NCBI GenBank assembly: GCA_964016875.1
Contig: OZ024724.1
Location: 47,274,899-47,338,898 of the forward strand
Direction of reading: 5' to 3'
DNA from: Fallopia convolvulus
Lineage: Eukaryota > Streptophyta > Magnoliopsida > Caryophyllales > Polygonaceae
Length of the DNA stretch: 64,000 nucleotides
Positions within the stretch are counted from its first letter, which is position 1; each line of letters opens with the position of its first letter. The notes below the pieces were generated by a model, which saw only the letters and a program-made list of their open reading frames with translations, did not search any database and was not told the origin of the DNA. Both the position numbers and the translations under genes were made by a program. Positions 1 through 11,900 of this stretch are shown one piece after another.

Positions 1-834
1 GCAGGCTTGAAAGCTCTCCAAAGGATGTCGTCCAAACTCAAGAGAAGAGAAGAAGAGATGATAATGCACACCTTAATTACTCTATGAAATGAAATGCAAA
101 CTACACTATGATATAAATGAAATAAAGAAGGATGAATAGAATCTGATCTCTGATTTTCGTTTTTTTTTTTGACTTTTTTATTTTATTTTCTTTTATTTTC
201 TTTTTTTTTAATCAGAAATAATCAGAGAATTACAAATAATTCGAAAATTGAATGAAAAATAAAATATTAACCTCAGGTGCGAAAATAATGTGCAAGATAA
301 TGGCGGTTTGAGTTTGATTTGTTGGTGGACGAAATCCCTTGATTTTAGGAGGATGAATAGGCTGGAAATAGGTTGGTTTGGGCGTGGGGTTTGAATTTGA
401 AGTGGGCTGAATGAGTCTCCTTGATATTAGGAGGTGGGCGCGTGATATATGGAGCTGGGATTTGGTTGTTGTTGGTCAACCTTAAAAATAGGGATGGGTT
501 AGGGGTTTGAATTTGAATTCAATTAAATCAGATTGTAATTTCTAATTTAATTAAAAAAACAATTTGGCTGTTTTGAAACAAAGTGGTGGTCGATTTTGTG
601 GAGGATGGTGGACGTTGGTGGTTGTGGTGGCTGAGGGTGGCGGTTCTTCTTGGGATAAGGTGTGTTTGGCTAGGTAAAAACAAACCACTGCACAAGAACA
701 AAACCGATTAGTACTTTCAAGTTCAATTCAAAGAGAGTTGATTAATCGAACCTGATCTCGGAGGACTCTTTTTGGTGTTTTTGTGTTTTTAATGGAGGAC
801 TCCAATGGTGGACGAGTTGAATGTCGGAAACACA
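1..834 (-). other. Leader region of a minus-strand LTR retrotransposon remnant
   Basis: Read on the minus strand, this stretch lies directly downstream of a primer-binding site, so it occupies the untranslated-leader position of an LTR retrotransposon. I see no convincing gag reading frame. The region carries AT-rich runs (about 160-240) and G-rich noncoding text. It is either a truncated element continuing left of the window or a decayed internal region. The assignment rests on position rather than on recognised protein. Confidence 0.4.
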
Positions 835-846
835 GCTCTGATACCA
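835..846 (-). other. Primer-binding site for initiator tRNA-Met
   Basis: The minus strand reads TGGTATCAGAGC, the standard plant primer-binding site complementary to initiator methionine tRNA. It starts 3 bases beyond an LTR-like end (minus strand ...CCGTATCA), as expected for a 5' LTR / primer-site junction. Confidence 0.7.
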
Positions 847-849
847 ATT

Positions 850-1470
850 TGATACGGGGTCAACCGTGATTGGCCCGATCTTCGACAATCAACGACTCGA
901 CAACAAAGAAAACAAGCGAACGGTTAGAGGTGAAACGAATGGGACTCGACACAAACTGGAAAATTCAGAAATGAAATAACAAGACTCAACGAAAAACAAT
1001 ATGGAAAGAAGATCAACCAAATGAAACAACAAAGAGACCCTCGTTGCTTTGAAAACGAGAACCAGATTGAATGATCAAGTGACCAACCTTGTACGACTTC
1101 ACACAATCAAGGATCCAGCCTTGAAAGCACGAAGAAGATGCTCGTATTCGACTAGCACACCAACTATGGACGATAATTGATGCAATCAAGACAAACCAAG
1201 CTGAAATTGCAATACTTGAAGACCAAAGCCTTCGATTCTCACTATGGAGAGAAAACACTCAGTTTTGTGATAAAAGTTGTCTAATCTGAAATAATGAGCA
1301 ACTAGAGTTATTTATATGTCCTCCTAATAATCAGAACTAGCTAGAAAAGTCTAAGTAAAAACAAATAAAAGGGCGGCGGCCCAAAATGGCCTAACAAGCC
1401 CAAGCAACGCACACATGTGCGGGGTGTCGCTGGCGCGCGCGCTTGTGCCGCAACCTAGGCACCACGGCGT
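850..1470 (-). repeat. LTR of a minus-strand retrotransposon
   Basis: The inner end is well defined: on the minus strand it ends ...CCCCGTATCA just before the primer-binding site. A TATA-like box (ATATAAATAAC on the minus strand, about 1307-1319) gives a plausible promoter. The outer edge is not resolved; about 1470 is a guess, just past the stop of the upstream polyprotein tail. On the minus strand it follows a pol tail, as a 3' LTR would, yet it also precedes a primer site, as a 5' LTR would. Confidence 0.5.
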
Positions 1471-1477
1471 CGGTGTC

Positions 1478-1750
1478 TCAATCTGGCACATCGTGGCTTG
1501 ACTCCTTGGCGACGAGGCTCATGAGCAATGGCTTGCATTCAGGGGCGTTCTTGGCTTCCTTGACTCCATGATATGCCACGAATGCGAACAAGTCCCTTTG
1601 AAGCTTCTTGGCTCGCGCCCTTGTCATCGGACCATCAAAGAGGATGGGCGTGCTCGGTGGTGACTTGACGGATGGTCCCTCATCATGAGGAGGCCAATCT
1701 TGAGTTTGTTTATTGTTCCAGATCTGAATTATTCTCTCTCGTATGTCCAT
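1478..1750 (-). pseudogene. C-terminal tail of a Ty3-gypsy-type polyprotein
   Basis: A 90-residue minus-strand reading frame contains the segment GPMTRARAKKLQRDLF. A TRARAK-type basic motif of this kind is common at the extreme C terminus of plant Ty3-gypsy polyproteins, after integrase. Here only the tail is left: no integrase, RNase H or RT is visible upstream (above 1750). It stops about 10 bases before the LTR-like block, the usual place for a pol end. It is probably a relic rather than a host gene. The family assignment is by motif memory only. Confidence 0.5.
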
Positions 1751-2760
1751 CTAGATCTGAAATGCTTAACCTTGAGATAATTTTAGATCTGATTTAAAGC
1801 AGGTCTGAATAAGTTCCAAATTAATAATTTATTCAACCGGTAAATTTCACCCAAAAAAATTTGATCTGAATAATTATCCGCATATAAGAAAGAGAAAGAA
1901 TAATTTAAAAAACAAACAAGTATTAATTATAGATTTAGAATTTATTTATCTTTTAATTTTATTTGTGTCATTACATATATTTAAAAAATTAAAAAACAAA
2001 CAAAAAGGGGAAGTACTACAGAGTCAAAGACGCAAAGCACATAAAACAACTTGGAGACTAATAAACTTTTTTTTATTACAGGAAATATATATATATATAT
2101 TATTATACCCTCGGATATTTGAGGAGATCGATGACCTGATCCGTATCCGATTCGGTAATCTAACTAATTTTCTCGGATCGGATTCGGATAATATTCTGTT
2201 GAATTCGGATTTTTGCGGATCAGATCGTCGAATCGGAATAACTCGATCGAATATTTTTGAACACCCCAACACTAAACCAAAGTCAATCCTAGGATTTTGT
2301 AACTTTTTACACATATGAATTATCCCCTTTTCATTAAAAAAATGAATTATCCCCTTTTCATTAAAAAAAACAAAAGATAAAAAAAATACAACCTTCATTG
2401 AAAATATATATACAGCCTCAATCAAAACTCCTAATATAGTAGTAATATCTAAACGGTAATGAATCTTGGTTGGATTTTCATCATAATTAAGAACCTGCGC
2501 GCATTAGTTTCCACCAAAAAAAACCTCCATTTAGCTAGGGTCATAAAGTTTGGTACATACCTAGTACCAAAACAAAATATTAAGACTGACAACGTTATCC
2601 AGTTCACACTGACAACTAGCTATCCAGCTATAAAATGTTCAGTCAAACATCCAGCTAGAATGTTCAGTGTGAAAGGAATATTGGTTGGATATTCATCATC
2701 ATCATCGTCATCATCAAGAACCTTCTAATTATTTTTTTTAATGTACGGAAGGATTTGAAC
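1751..2760. other. AT-rich spacer with a truncated hAT-MITE-like fragment and small repeats
   Basis: No gene is visible. About 2100-2275 holds repeated GATTCGGAT / TCGGATCGGAT motifs and ends near GAACACCCC, the style of a subterminal-repeat-rich hAT MITE that has lost its other end. At about 2317-2365 a 27-bp unit (TGAATTATCCCCTTTTCATT...) is tandemly duplicated. A TA run lies at about 2085-2101 and a TCATCA-type microsatellite at about 2694-2714. Reading frames here have no recognisable product. Confidence 0.5.
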
Positions 2761-2763
2761 TTT

Positions 2764-2774
2764 TGTATAAATAC
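2764..2774 (+). promoter_or_regulatory. TATA box of the F-box gene
   Basis: TGTATAAATAC lies about 105 bp upstream of the F-box start codon. This would give a transcript start near 2800 and a 5' UTR of about 80 bases. It is inferred from position and sequence. Confidence 0.5.
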
Positions 2775-2870
2775 TACTCAGTGCTACGTTTAAGAACCAC
2801 CATTCCAATACACTCCAAAATTCTTCCATTAAACTTGCAATCAATTATTTCATCATCCCATTTCCATTGA

Positions 2871-2900
2871 ATGTGCCAATGGAGTCCTCCAACCAAATGA
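2871..2900 (+). CDS. Short upstream ORF overlapping the F-box start codon
   Basis: An ATG at 2871, 8 bases before the F-box ATG and in another frame, opens a 9-codon ORF (MCQWSPPTK) that ends with TGA at 2898-2900, inside the main coding region. The first ATG sits in a weak context (TGAATGT), so leaky scanning to 2879 is plausible. Whether it is translated is unknown. Confidence 0.3.
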   Translation: MCQWSPPTK

Positions 2901-4054
2901 TTCTATCTTCGACTTGGATAGACAAAGATTCATGGCTAGAGATCTTCAAGAGATTACCCATCGAAAGCCTTTGCCAATTCCGATGCGTTTCAAAGTCATG
3001 GAACTCTCTCATTTCATCCTCTTACTTCGTCCAATCCTTCACTTCGGTTCATCGAAAATCCTACCTCCGACTCAATTTCAGAGAATGCAATCACAACTCC
3101 TATGCGGTCTCTACTCCTGATCAAGGCAATCCCGTCGAACATTTGAGGTTCAAATTGCATTTTCCCTTTCAGTTTCGGGATTTCACTTTCGTTGATGTGA
3201 TCCATGGCGTAGTATGTATTTCCTTCTCGGTGGATTCGTCCTTCGATTCCACCATTCTTTGGAACCCTAAAATCCACAAGTACGTCGTCCTTCCTTCGCT
3301 CCCTTTTCCCTTGGATTTAGGTACGGCTAAGGCCGAGTCTAATGATGTTGATGACTTTGATAGTACTACTCTCTTTAACTCAAATGCTATAGGATTCGGA
3401 TTCGTCAAATCTAAGAAAGAGTTTAAGGTAGTGAGGATTTGGATGCCATCTTGTTCTATTGAATGGAACACGGAATTACCTCCACCGATTTATGAGGTAT
3501 ACTCGGCTAAGAAAGGTATTTGGAGGATCTCAATAGTTGATCAAATCAACATCAAGTCTTGTGAATTCGATACTTGTGGATCTAGAGCGAGTAGGACCGG
3601 TTGTTTCTTGAATGGAGCAATCCATTGGCTTGTATCAACATTAAATGAGCGAGATGGTAGTCGAAGTTACTCCGTGTTGATGTTTGATTGTGAGACCGAA
3701 GAGTTCACAACAATGGAGCTCCCTGAAGAAATCTACCAAAATGAGATGACGCCAGTCAGTCAATTAAGGCTAAAGGCGGAGATCTTGGAGTATGATGGTA
3801 AGTTGTCGGTGTTGGTGTACTCGTGTTTCAGCTGGCAACGACAAAACAAGCTGTGGGTGATGGAGGAATATGGCGCGGCTACCTCTTGGAAGAAGCTATT
3901 TAGGATTCCGGACGGTTTAGAGTTGGAGTATGAGAATGATGGAAGGTATATATACCAAGCTTTAGCTGGGAAGCTAGCTCCGGACAGCCCTAGCCGTTGG
4001 ATCAAGCTTAGATGGAATGTTGAAAGGTTTGATGAGATATTGATTATTGAGTGA
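2879..4054 (+). CDS. F-box protein with F-box-associated domain
   Basis: The single exon codes for 391 residues. An N-terminal F-box (about residues 10-50, with LEIFKRLPIESLCQFRCVSK and the following SWNSLISS) is the SKP1-binding segment of SCF ubiquitin ligases. The rest matches the plant F-box-associated (FBA-type) pattern: an ILWNP-like block near residue 130, GCFLNGAIHWL near 245, VLMFDCETEEF near 270, and LSVLVYSC...LWVMEEYG near 310-330. It should recruit an unknown substrate for ubiquitination. I start it at the ATG at 2879, since the frame upstream has only a TTG; the C terminus is intact. The length of about 390 residues is typical. The family is large and fast-evolving in plants, so no specific orthologue or substrate can be given. 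A TATA box and an upstream ORF precede it. Confidence 0.9.
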   Translation: MESSNQMILSSTWIDKDSWLEIFKRLPIESLCQFRCVSKSWNSLISSSYFVQSFTSVHRKSYLRLNFRECNHNSYAVSTPDQGNPVEHLRFKLHFPFQFRDFTFVDVIHGVVCISFSVDSSFDSTILWNPKIHKYVVLPSLPFPLDLGTAKAESNDVDDFDSTTLFNSNAIGFGFVKSKKEFKVVRIWMPSCSIEWNTELPPPIYEVYSAKKGIWRISIVDQINIKSCEFDTCGSRASRTGCFLNGAIHWLVSTLNERDGSRSYSVLMFDCETEEFTTMELPEEIYQNEMTPVSQLRLKAEILEYDGKLSVLVYSCFSWQRQNKLWVMEEYGAATSWKKLFRIPDGLELEYENDGRYIYQALAGKLAPDSPSRWIKLRWNVERFDEILIIE

Positions 4055-5042
4055 CCATGTTTACAAAGAAAGCTTGTTTTTGATGGACGATCCTAAGGCA
4101 CGGTCTTACACAAAAGAGGAGATGGTTAAGATTTGAAGCTCATCACACAGGCTATGGATTAGTAGTTTTTTTTTTCAATTAACATAATGTCATTGTATTG
4201 CTTCTTCCTCAGAATTTTATATTTTTTATTTGAAAATTGTTTCCCTTATTGTATAAAAGGCCGGCCCTGCAGCAAACAAAGCAGAGTCAAAACCAACAAG
4301 AAATTGCAGGAACTCCAAAGTAAACAACGCCATATCAATTATATCAATACTAGCTAATTTAATTCAACCAAAAAAAATATCAAAACTAGCTAAACAATAG
4401 GCAGGCCCAATTGCCGAACACATCTGGGCTTTCTATTTGATACACAGTAGATATCTTTTTCCTGTCTCTTACTTACCGGAGAGATTTTTTTATACCGCAC
4501 GAGGAAACTTGCTTTGGAATGCTCTAAAAATCAGACATAAGATTCAACAATATTTGTTGTTATACGGAGTATATTCTTGAAGATTGCAATTAATCCAGAA
4601 GGAACGTAATGGAGGAAACATGCACTTATGCTAATTAATGCAAAGCCATCATCAATTAATCCTGATTTTTTTTTAAATACTACGGAGTAAATGAGATCGT
4701 ATTACAAAATGTGTTTTTTGTTACAGGGGACAAAAGTTAATTAGGTTCTCTTTCTTCACGAGGAGGATTTGATTCTTTTATTTGGATAGAAACGATGTAA
4801 TGTATTGCAAATTTGAAATGGAATAGTCAACTAGCTAATTTGACTTTTACTACTATTTCAGCTAGTGATCAATAAAATCAGACGAGTGGAATAACGAGGA
4901 TTAGTATATTGGTTTAATATTATGAAGTATGAACAATAAAATCAGACTAGTGTGGGATAGGGAGGATTAGTATATTAGTTTAATATTAATAATATGTAAG
5001 TTATTATATCAACTTAAATAATTAATTAGTAGATTAAAAATA
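4055..5042. other. F-box 3' region and AT-rich spacer with a direct repeat
   Basis: The F-box 3' UTR probably occupies roughly the first 200 bases. No other gene is visible. A direct repeat of about 53 bp (ATAAAATCAGAC..AGTG...GGATTAGTATATT) occurs at about 4870-4922 and 4933-4988. TACGGAGTA-type motifs near 4563 and 4680 resemble the ends of old MITE insertions. Confidence 0.5.
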
Positions 5043-5051
5043 TAAATTCAA

Positions 5052-6165
5052 CGGAAATTCTACGCAATAACCCTAGGGTTTGATATTATTTATGAGGTGT
5101 ACCAATTTTTTACATAATGTGTGTGGTAACCCTGAGATTCATACAAATTTTTACTGTATATCCTAAAAGTTAAATTTAACCTTAAACCGTTAAGTTTTAT
5201 AAGGAAAAAAAATTTAAAATTAAAATCTTAAAAACTAAAAACAAAATACGTTTAAGCCTAATAGAATCTTCTGATATAATTCCTCCACCATAACCGGAGA
5301 GAAGTCGACCTTCAACGCACAGACGCCGGCGAAGTTGCTGGTGGTGTGCGTAGTCGACGGTCGATAATGTAAATATTAAAACAGGAATTACATGGATAAT
5401 GATCTCGGTGACTACTAATACAAGGAATCGATTTTGCGGCTTTATTCTGGTGATATAAAAGCTGATGATAATCGTTATTTGTCACTACCTCTAATCACTT
5501 AATTGTCACTACCTCTGAGCTGATGATAATCATTAATAGTACTGATCTATGAAGGTGATGTACTGTAGTAGCATATACACTATTAATTGGCACAAGAATT
5601 CTTCGATTGCAAGAGAGCATATACAGTATTAATTGGCACATAATTCTTGTAAAGTATAATCAATTTGTAAATCAAGCACAATTTAAGAAAACAGATCCAT
5701 CGTATACTCAATTCTAAAATCATTAATCTAATTCCTAGTAATTAATTAATTCAATCCCTAATTAATTTATAAGTGAAAGTTTTACAAAACATACCCAAAT
5801 CGATTTTGTAGTCGTTATTGTCTGAGAAAAGAGGGGTCCTTTGGTTGCCGACCGTCAATTAGCGCACCACCAGCAACTTTGTCGGCGTATAGTGCATTGA
5901 AGGTCGACTTCTCTCCAGTTATGGCGGAGGAATGATATCAGAAGATTCTATTAGGTTTAAACGTATCTTGTTTTCATTTTTTTTAGATTTTAATTTTAAT
6001 TTTTCTTTTTTTATAAAATTTAAGTTAACGGTTTAAGGTTAGATTTAACTTTTTGGATATATCGTAAAATTTGTATGAATCTCAGGGTTACCACACGCAT
6101 TATGTAAAAAATTGGTACACCTCATAAATAATATTAAACCCTAGGGTTACCACGTAGAAAAACCG
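5052..6165. mobile_element. Foldback MULE-type element with long TIRs and 9-bp target duplication
   Basis: This 1114-bp element is bounded by the perfect 9-bp direct repeat TAAATTCAA at 5043-5051 and 6166-6174. Its ends, CGG...CTACG..TAACCCTAGGGTTT, form inverted repeats of roughly 320 bp (about 5052-5370 against 5840-6165), with scattered mismatches. A 9-bp duplication with long TIRs is characteristic of Mutator-like elements. There is no transposase frame. The centre (about 5460-5650) holds two duplicated modules: one containing GCTGATGATAATC, and one containing GCATATACA.TATTAATTGGC. It is presumably non-autonomous and mobilised by a MULE elsewhere. Confidence 0.85.
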
Positions 6166-6174
6166 TAAATTCAA

Positions 6175-8250
6175 TTATCAAATACTAAAAAAAAATTTAT
6201 GACAATGTTCTCTATATAATGTTTTTAAAATTGTACTCTCTCCGTTTCTTAGAAAGATGTTATTTAGCAAATTTTTCTTATTTCATAAAACATATTTTTT
6301 TAATATTTTTTCACTTCTTTCCAATTTTGCTCTCACTTTATAGGAGTAATAATTACTTTTAATTTTTTTTTCTAAGAGTAGGTTAAGAGTACGCATTTTT
6401 TTCTACGTAGAGGTAATTTGGATAAAGAAATAATATTCCAAATCAAGGTTAAACTATAGATTAAACCAATTGAATTTTAAGGACTAATTCAATTTTATGC
6501 TTATTGCTAGAGTGCCTTGCATATTAGGCTTTTTTTTTGGTACTTAAAGAAAGGATAGACCCGTTGTATTTATGCCTTACATATTAAGCATACATGCTAT
6601 GATTGATTGAATAATCAAAACTTATTATTTACTGTTTCAAAACATATAAAACATCAAGAGCGACAATTGAATAGCTATTAATGAATGCGCAATTGGCAAT
6701 TGGCAATTGGAAATTGGTGAACCAACACAAAATTTGCAAGAAATGGAATTCTTCAACGAAACCTTTTTAAGGTTGGTACCTAGACTTTGCCAAATCCTGC
6801 CCTCATGCCCCTTTTAAAACCTCAACATGACTCAAAACATCAATTTTTTAATTCATTGAGGTCACCCAGCCCAATTTACAGTTTTGAATCACTTTCGTCT
6901 CATTGTGTACTCTTAAGTCTTAACGTACTGATTATGAACAAAAATGTTCACGTAAACTTGTAAATAAAATACCTAGCTCAAACTAAGGTGGAACCCAATA
7001 CTTCTATGACACTTAAGTGGGGTCCACTGAAATGATGGGGCCCAATTGGTGGGTGGCCCAACTTGCTAAAAGTATTGGGCCCCATCGGGCATAATAAATT
7101 AACTTCCTTTTTTTGTAGAAATGAAAATTTACACTTGAAGATTTTGCAAATTTCGCATGCAACTCAAAACATTTATAAATTTTACATGTTAACCTTAAAG
7201 TTTTATAAATTTTATATGGTAGCCTTGAGGTTTGTATAAGTTCCTTCCAATACCATCAAACTGTTATAAAGCATAGTTATTTTGGCAAATTAGCTATATA
7301 TTTTTGATGTAATAAACATATTTTTGTTGTCAAAATAGCATGTGAATTTGAAATTTTGAAAATTTATTAATTTTTGAAAAAGAAATTTGTAAAATGGGTT
7401 TTTTTTGGTGTTGCGAATCATGTGTAACTATTACAATAGAAGTTTTTTTTATATTATTTCAAAAAAATTTAAATTTAGGTGGATTTTTTTGGAAATATCT
7501 TCTAAAGATGATAAATTTATGTAATTAAGTATAAGAATACAACTAATTTACTATTTTTTTTCTATATAGAGTAACTTGGGTGCCATTTGATGGAATTTGC
7601 GAACTCTGAAAGCAATCATGCGAAATTTGTAATAGGTTAAGGCTAGCTTGTGAAATTTAGAAAAATGTTGGGCACTAAATGAAAATTGCAAAATCTCAAA
7701 ATCTCTCTTTATATTGGTATTTTATTAGAAGAAAGTTTTCGAGAAAATTCTCTTTTTAGTTCAAACCAACGCGTCTCTACTTTGCAACCACCCGAAAAGC
7801 ACACGAACTTTTCTTCTACGGTTTCCACTCACGCCAGGATTTTACCCTGGGTACTTCTTCAAAGGGGCATTTTGCAACACAACGAGAAAAGTGGTCTAAG
7901 AATTTAAATTGAGCTTGTGTGACAAAATCATTGTTTCTTCTTTTCATAGCACATATCAAGGGCTCTCTATTCACATTTTTTTTCTTGAAAAATTGAATAA
8001 AACCCCTTTTATACCCTAAAAGTGACGAGCTTTTCTTACGTACGAAGGGCGTTTTGGACATTTAACATCCCACGAGATGATGACGTGGAGGCATCCTAGG
8101 GCACAAGCCTGGGCAGCGCCAGAACTCTGAAACAAAAGGAAAGAGGGCAGAGCGGGTAATTATGACCAGTGTCCGTTACTAATGGCGGATTCCACGAGCC
8201 TCTGCTGAATGCAATAAAATAACAAGAAGAACTTCCAAATTTCGCACCAT
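6175..8250. other. Intergenic spacer with degenerate MITE-like segments
   Basis: No gene is recognisable. About 6236-6390 begins CTCTCTCCGTTTCTTAGAAAG and looks like a decayed Stowaway/Tc1-mariner MITE end. About 7000-7090 contains a short inverted repeat around AAGTATTGGGCCCCAT. About 7135-7680 has weak inverted similarity between its ends (AAATTTCGCATG and CCATCAAA on opposite strands), perhaps another old foldback element. The 73- and 81-residue frames near 7690-8060 match nothing I recognise. Confidence 0.4.
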
Positions 8251-8907
8251 TTTCTATGCATCAAATTCAAAGCCCTCTCTCATCAAATTTCGATTCGGTG
8301 TATTTATATTCTCCGATTTGAGTCGTCCTAGTACAAGTGCCTAATTTTTGAAAATCGCCTGATTAATCCCTAATCCCCCTTGGCCCCTTCCCTCCAATCT
8401 CCAATCTCCGTATCTGTTAAGTGTTAAATTCACCCTCCTTTACCCGATCTGATCTGATTTGATTTGATTTGATTTAATCGAATTAATTAATTTGTACATG
8501 AAGCAGCTTTCTCTTTCTCTCTTTCTCCTCTCATCCGCCATGGATGGGAATGAACCGAGCTCTTTTTAAAACCTTATTGAACTCCTCCACGCCTAGAACT
8601 CCTCCATAATCCTTTTCACTGATTGATTGCCGATCAAGCTCATTCAATTTCTTCTGCTTTCTCTCTCTGTCTAGTTATTAATGCTACTTTCTTTTCCGAA
8701 GCAATTGAATTGTCTGCTTCAGATCCAGTGAGGTTTTAGGTTTTACGGTTTTTACCTCTCTCACAATGTTGCCTTATTGTTTGAACGAGAATGGGGTTTT
8801 ATGAGATCCTAAACTGTTGCTGCTGTTCAACTACAGAGTTGCGAGGAGGAGAATAGGGTTTCGCTGTTTTTTGTTGTTGTTAGGTGTTGTTGTGATCGAC
8901 AAGAATA
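8251..8907 (+). promoter_or_regulatory. Promoter and 5' UTR region of the DUF630/DUF632 gene
   Basis: Pyrimidine-rich tracts (TTTCTCTTTCTCTCTTTCTCC near 8507, CTTTCTCTCTCTGTC near 8656) and the absence of long frames fit a plant 5' UTR, possibly holding an intron between about 8540 and 8880. The exact transcription start cannot be read from sequence. Confidence 0.4.
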
Positions 8908-11900
8908 ATGGGGTGTGGAGTTTCTAAAGTGGACGATCTGCCTCTGGTGGTGCTCTGCAGAGAGAGGAAGGAGCTGATCAAGGCGGCTTCCGACCACCGC
9001 TACGCGCTCGCCGTCGCTCACATCTCCTACTTCCGTTCTCTCAAGGACGTTGGCGACGCACTCTGCCGTTTCATTGACGAGGAGCTCGTCGTCGCCTCCT
9101 CCTCCTCCGCTTCCTCTCCATCTTCCCTCTCCTCGCCGGTGATCACTCTCCCGTCCGACGAAGGCAAGGGCGGCGGACGGAGGAAGCAACGCCGTCGGAA
9201 ACTCGTCGGTTTCGCCAAGGATTCCTCTTCCTCCACGTCAATCTCTCATTCCCTGTCCGATGGGAACTCGAAGAAGAGTCAGAGTCGAGGTCTGCACAGA
9301 AAAGGACAGGTTGAAAATGACTATGAGGAGGTAAAAGGACATGGACATGACGATTCTCACCTCCATATCTCATCATCTGAAGAGGATTCTTCCTCCGGCC
9401 ACATTCAGATTGAAGATAGCCCTGAAAGGGAGATTCAACCTTCTCCAATGCCTGGGATATCTTATAGCCCTACAAATCCGGTGATGAATTATACTAATTC
9501 TTACAATCCTTATTATTCCTACGATAATCCATACAATGCTTTTGATTCCGGTGATTACTCTTATAATGCTTATTATATGAAGAAAGCATCCACTCCTATA
9601 CCTTCTATGATTTATGAGGAGCCCAAATCAAACCCTATATATACGCATTCTGATTACAATAAGAGCAACCAGCCTTATAGAAATGCAGGGTCCAATCCAA
9701 ACAACCAGCCTTATGGAAATGCAGGGTCCAATCCTAACAACCAGTCTTATGGAAATCCAGGGTACAATCCAAACAACCAGCCTTATGGAAATGAGAGCTA
9801 CCAGCCTTATGAAAATGCAGGTTATTTTGGCTTTACATTGAATTCCTTACCTTCTGAGCAAGGTGGTAACAGTAAGCAGCAACAGAAGATTCAGCTGCCG
9901 CCTCCTACACCACCTGCTCCCAACGTCTCTGCTTGGGATTATTTAAATCCATTTGAGATGCTTGAAAATACTGGTTACTATGAAAATTCTAGATATGGGC
10001 ATGAGTCGAATACGAGTAGTCCGGATTCGAGGGAGCTGAGGGAGAGGGAGGGAATCCCTGAATTGGAAGAGGAGACGGAGAGTGAGGTGATTAAGGAAGT
10101 GTATGCAGAGGAGAAAAAGCAGAAGAAGGTAGCTGAAGAGTTTACCAAGTTGAATACAAATAAAAACAAGAAAAGGAACAAAAATGTGCACTTTACAGAG
10201 GAAAGGTCCACTGATTTTGGGGAGGGGACGTCCAGAGGAGTTCCATTGCAGCATCAGCATGAGCCAACAAAAGCACAGAAGCAGCCACGACGGCAGAAGC
10301 AGCCACATATAGAACAACCAAGGAAGAAACAACTGCATATGGAGGAGGATTCTCAAGCTGAGGTGAAGGAGGTGACTAGCACAAGCCCAAATAGTGACGT
10401 CAGCATACCTTCAAGTACAGAGGAGGGGTACGCAGAAAAGAAAGGTGTGAGCTTCGGGATGGATGGAAACTCCCAGCATGATATTGTGTCATCAAAGGCC
10501 AGTAGCTTCACTACTTTGTCAGCCCACGGTACACGTGACCTTCGTGAGGTTGTTAGAGAGATAAAGGATGAATTTGAGGCTGCTACTGAATATGGGAAGG
10601 AGGTCTGCCATTTGCTTGAGGCAGGAAAGCTGCCTTATCGATCAAAGGGTGTGATTCTAAGGGGTAAGGGATTTTTCCCTTTTTTCTTTTTACTCATATA
10701 CAGAACTTTATGATTTGATAAATTTCTTTAAGTATTTTCTTTCTGTGTTGTTTATTTGTGCTGATTTATGCCCTTTCAACCTTACTGTGGCTCATGCAGC
10801 CATATTTTCCAGGATGCTATTTCCTGCACGACAGTCTGCATCAACTTTGCAACCTAAATCCAGACTTTTAGCATCATCAGGTTCTAGTGTAGCAAGATTG
10901 GCAAGAGCCTATGCTGGGGATCGTGTGAATGGTATTGAATCTTCCAGCCTTGTATCAACATTGGATAAGCTATATGTTTGGGAGAAGAAGCTATATAAAG
11001 AAGTTAAGGTAAATATAAATGCCAGTTTTGATTTCCCTAAATATAATTAGGTAGAGGTTTGTGTGTGTGATTGAGAACATGAGAGTGCAAGTGTGACTCA
11101 TTGCATTAGATATTCAACATGAGTTAAATGGTTGATGATGTTGATACTTCTAAAATCAGCTTTTCTTTCGTATGGAGAGAAAACTTGCCTAATTTATGCT
11201 TAGTGCCAACATCTTTTCATGTATACTTGGCCATTTTTCTCATCACAAATTTTGCATTCCATGATTCTGTTGCTATTTAGCTTTTATTGGAAGCTATATT
11301 TATCTTTGTCATAAAACAGCTCTATTTTTGTTTTATTATTTATGTTACATTTTGTATTTCATCTTGTGTCTGCTTAGTTTATGCATCATAATCATTAAAG
11401 TCCTTGGTTTGAATTCCATTTTGTTTCCTCAAGAAATACTCCAGGTGCTTTGCATTCAGTATGCTTCTATTACAGTCTTTCTCATTTTGTTTAGGTCATT
11501 TTGCTCATTTTAGGATGAAGAGAGGTTCCGTGTGTTGTATGAGAGGAAATGCAAGAAGCTGAAGCAATTAGATGATCATGGAGCCGAGACAAGTAAGATT
11601 GAAGCTACACAGGCTTCAGTAAGAAAGCTGTTAACAAGAATAAATGTCTCTATCAGAACTGTAGATGCAATTTCTAAGAGGATCCACGAGCTAAGGGATA
11701 AAGAGTTACAACCCCAGCTTAGGGAACTGCTTTATGGGTATGAAGTTATCATCTATCTAATCATTTTGCCTGACTTTATGAAGCTTTTGTCAGATTCTTT
11801 GTCTTTGTTTGCTTCAGCAAAGGCATATTACAATTATATGTGATATAATGGAGAAACTAAATCACATTGCAAAGTTGTCTTGCCTGTCTTAGATTCTAGA

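Noticed and set aside
1965..2425. Protein-coding frames on both strands
   Set aside because: They run through the GATTCGGAT repeat and AT tracts; there is no domain and no codon-like conservation.
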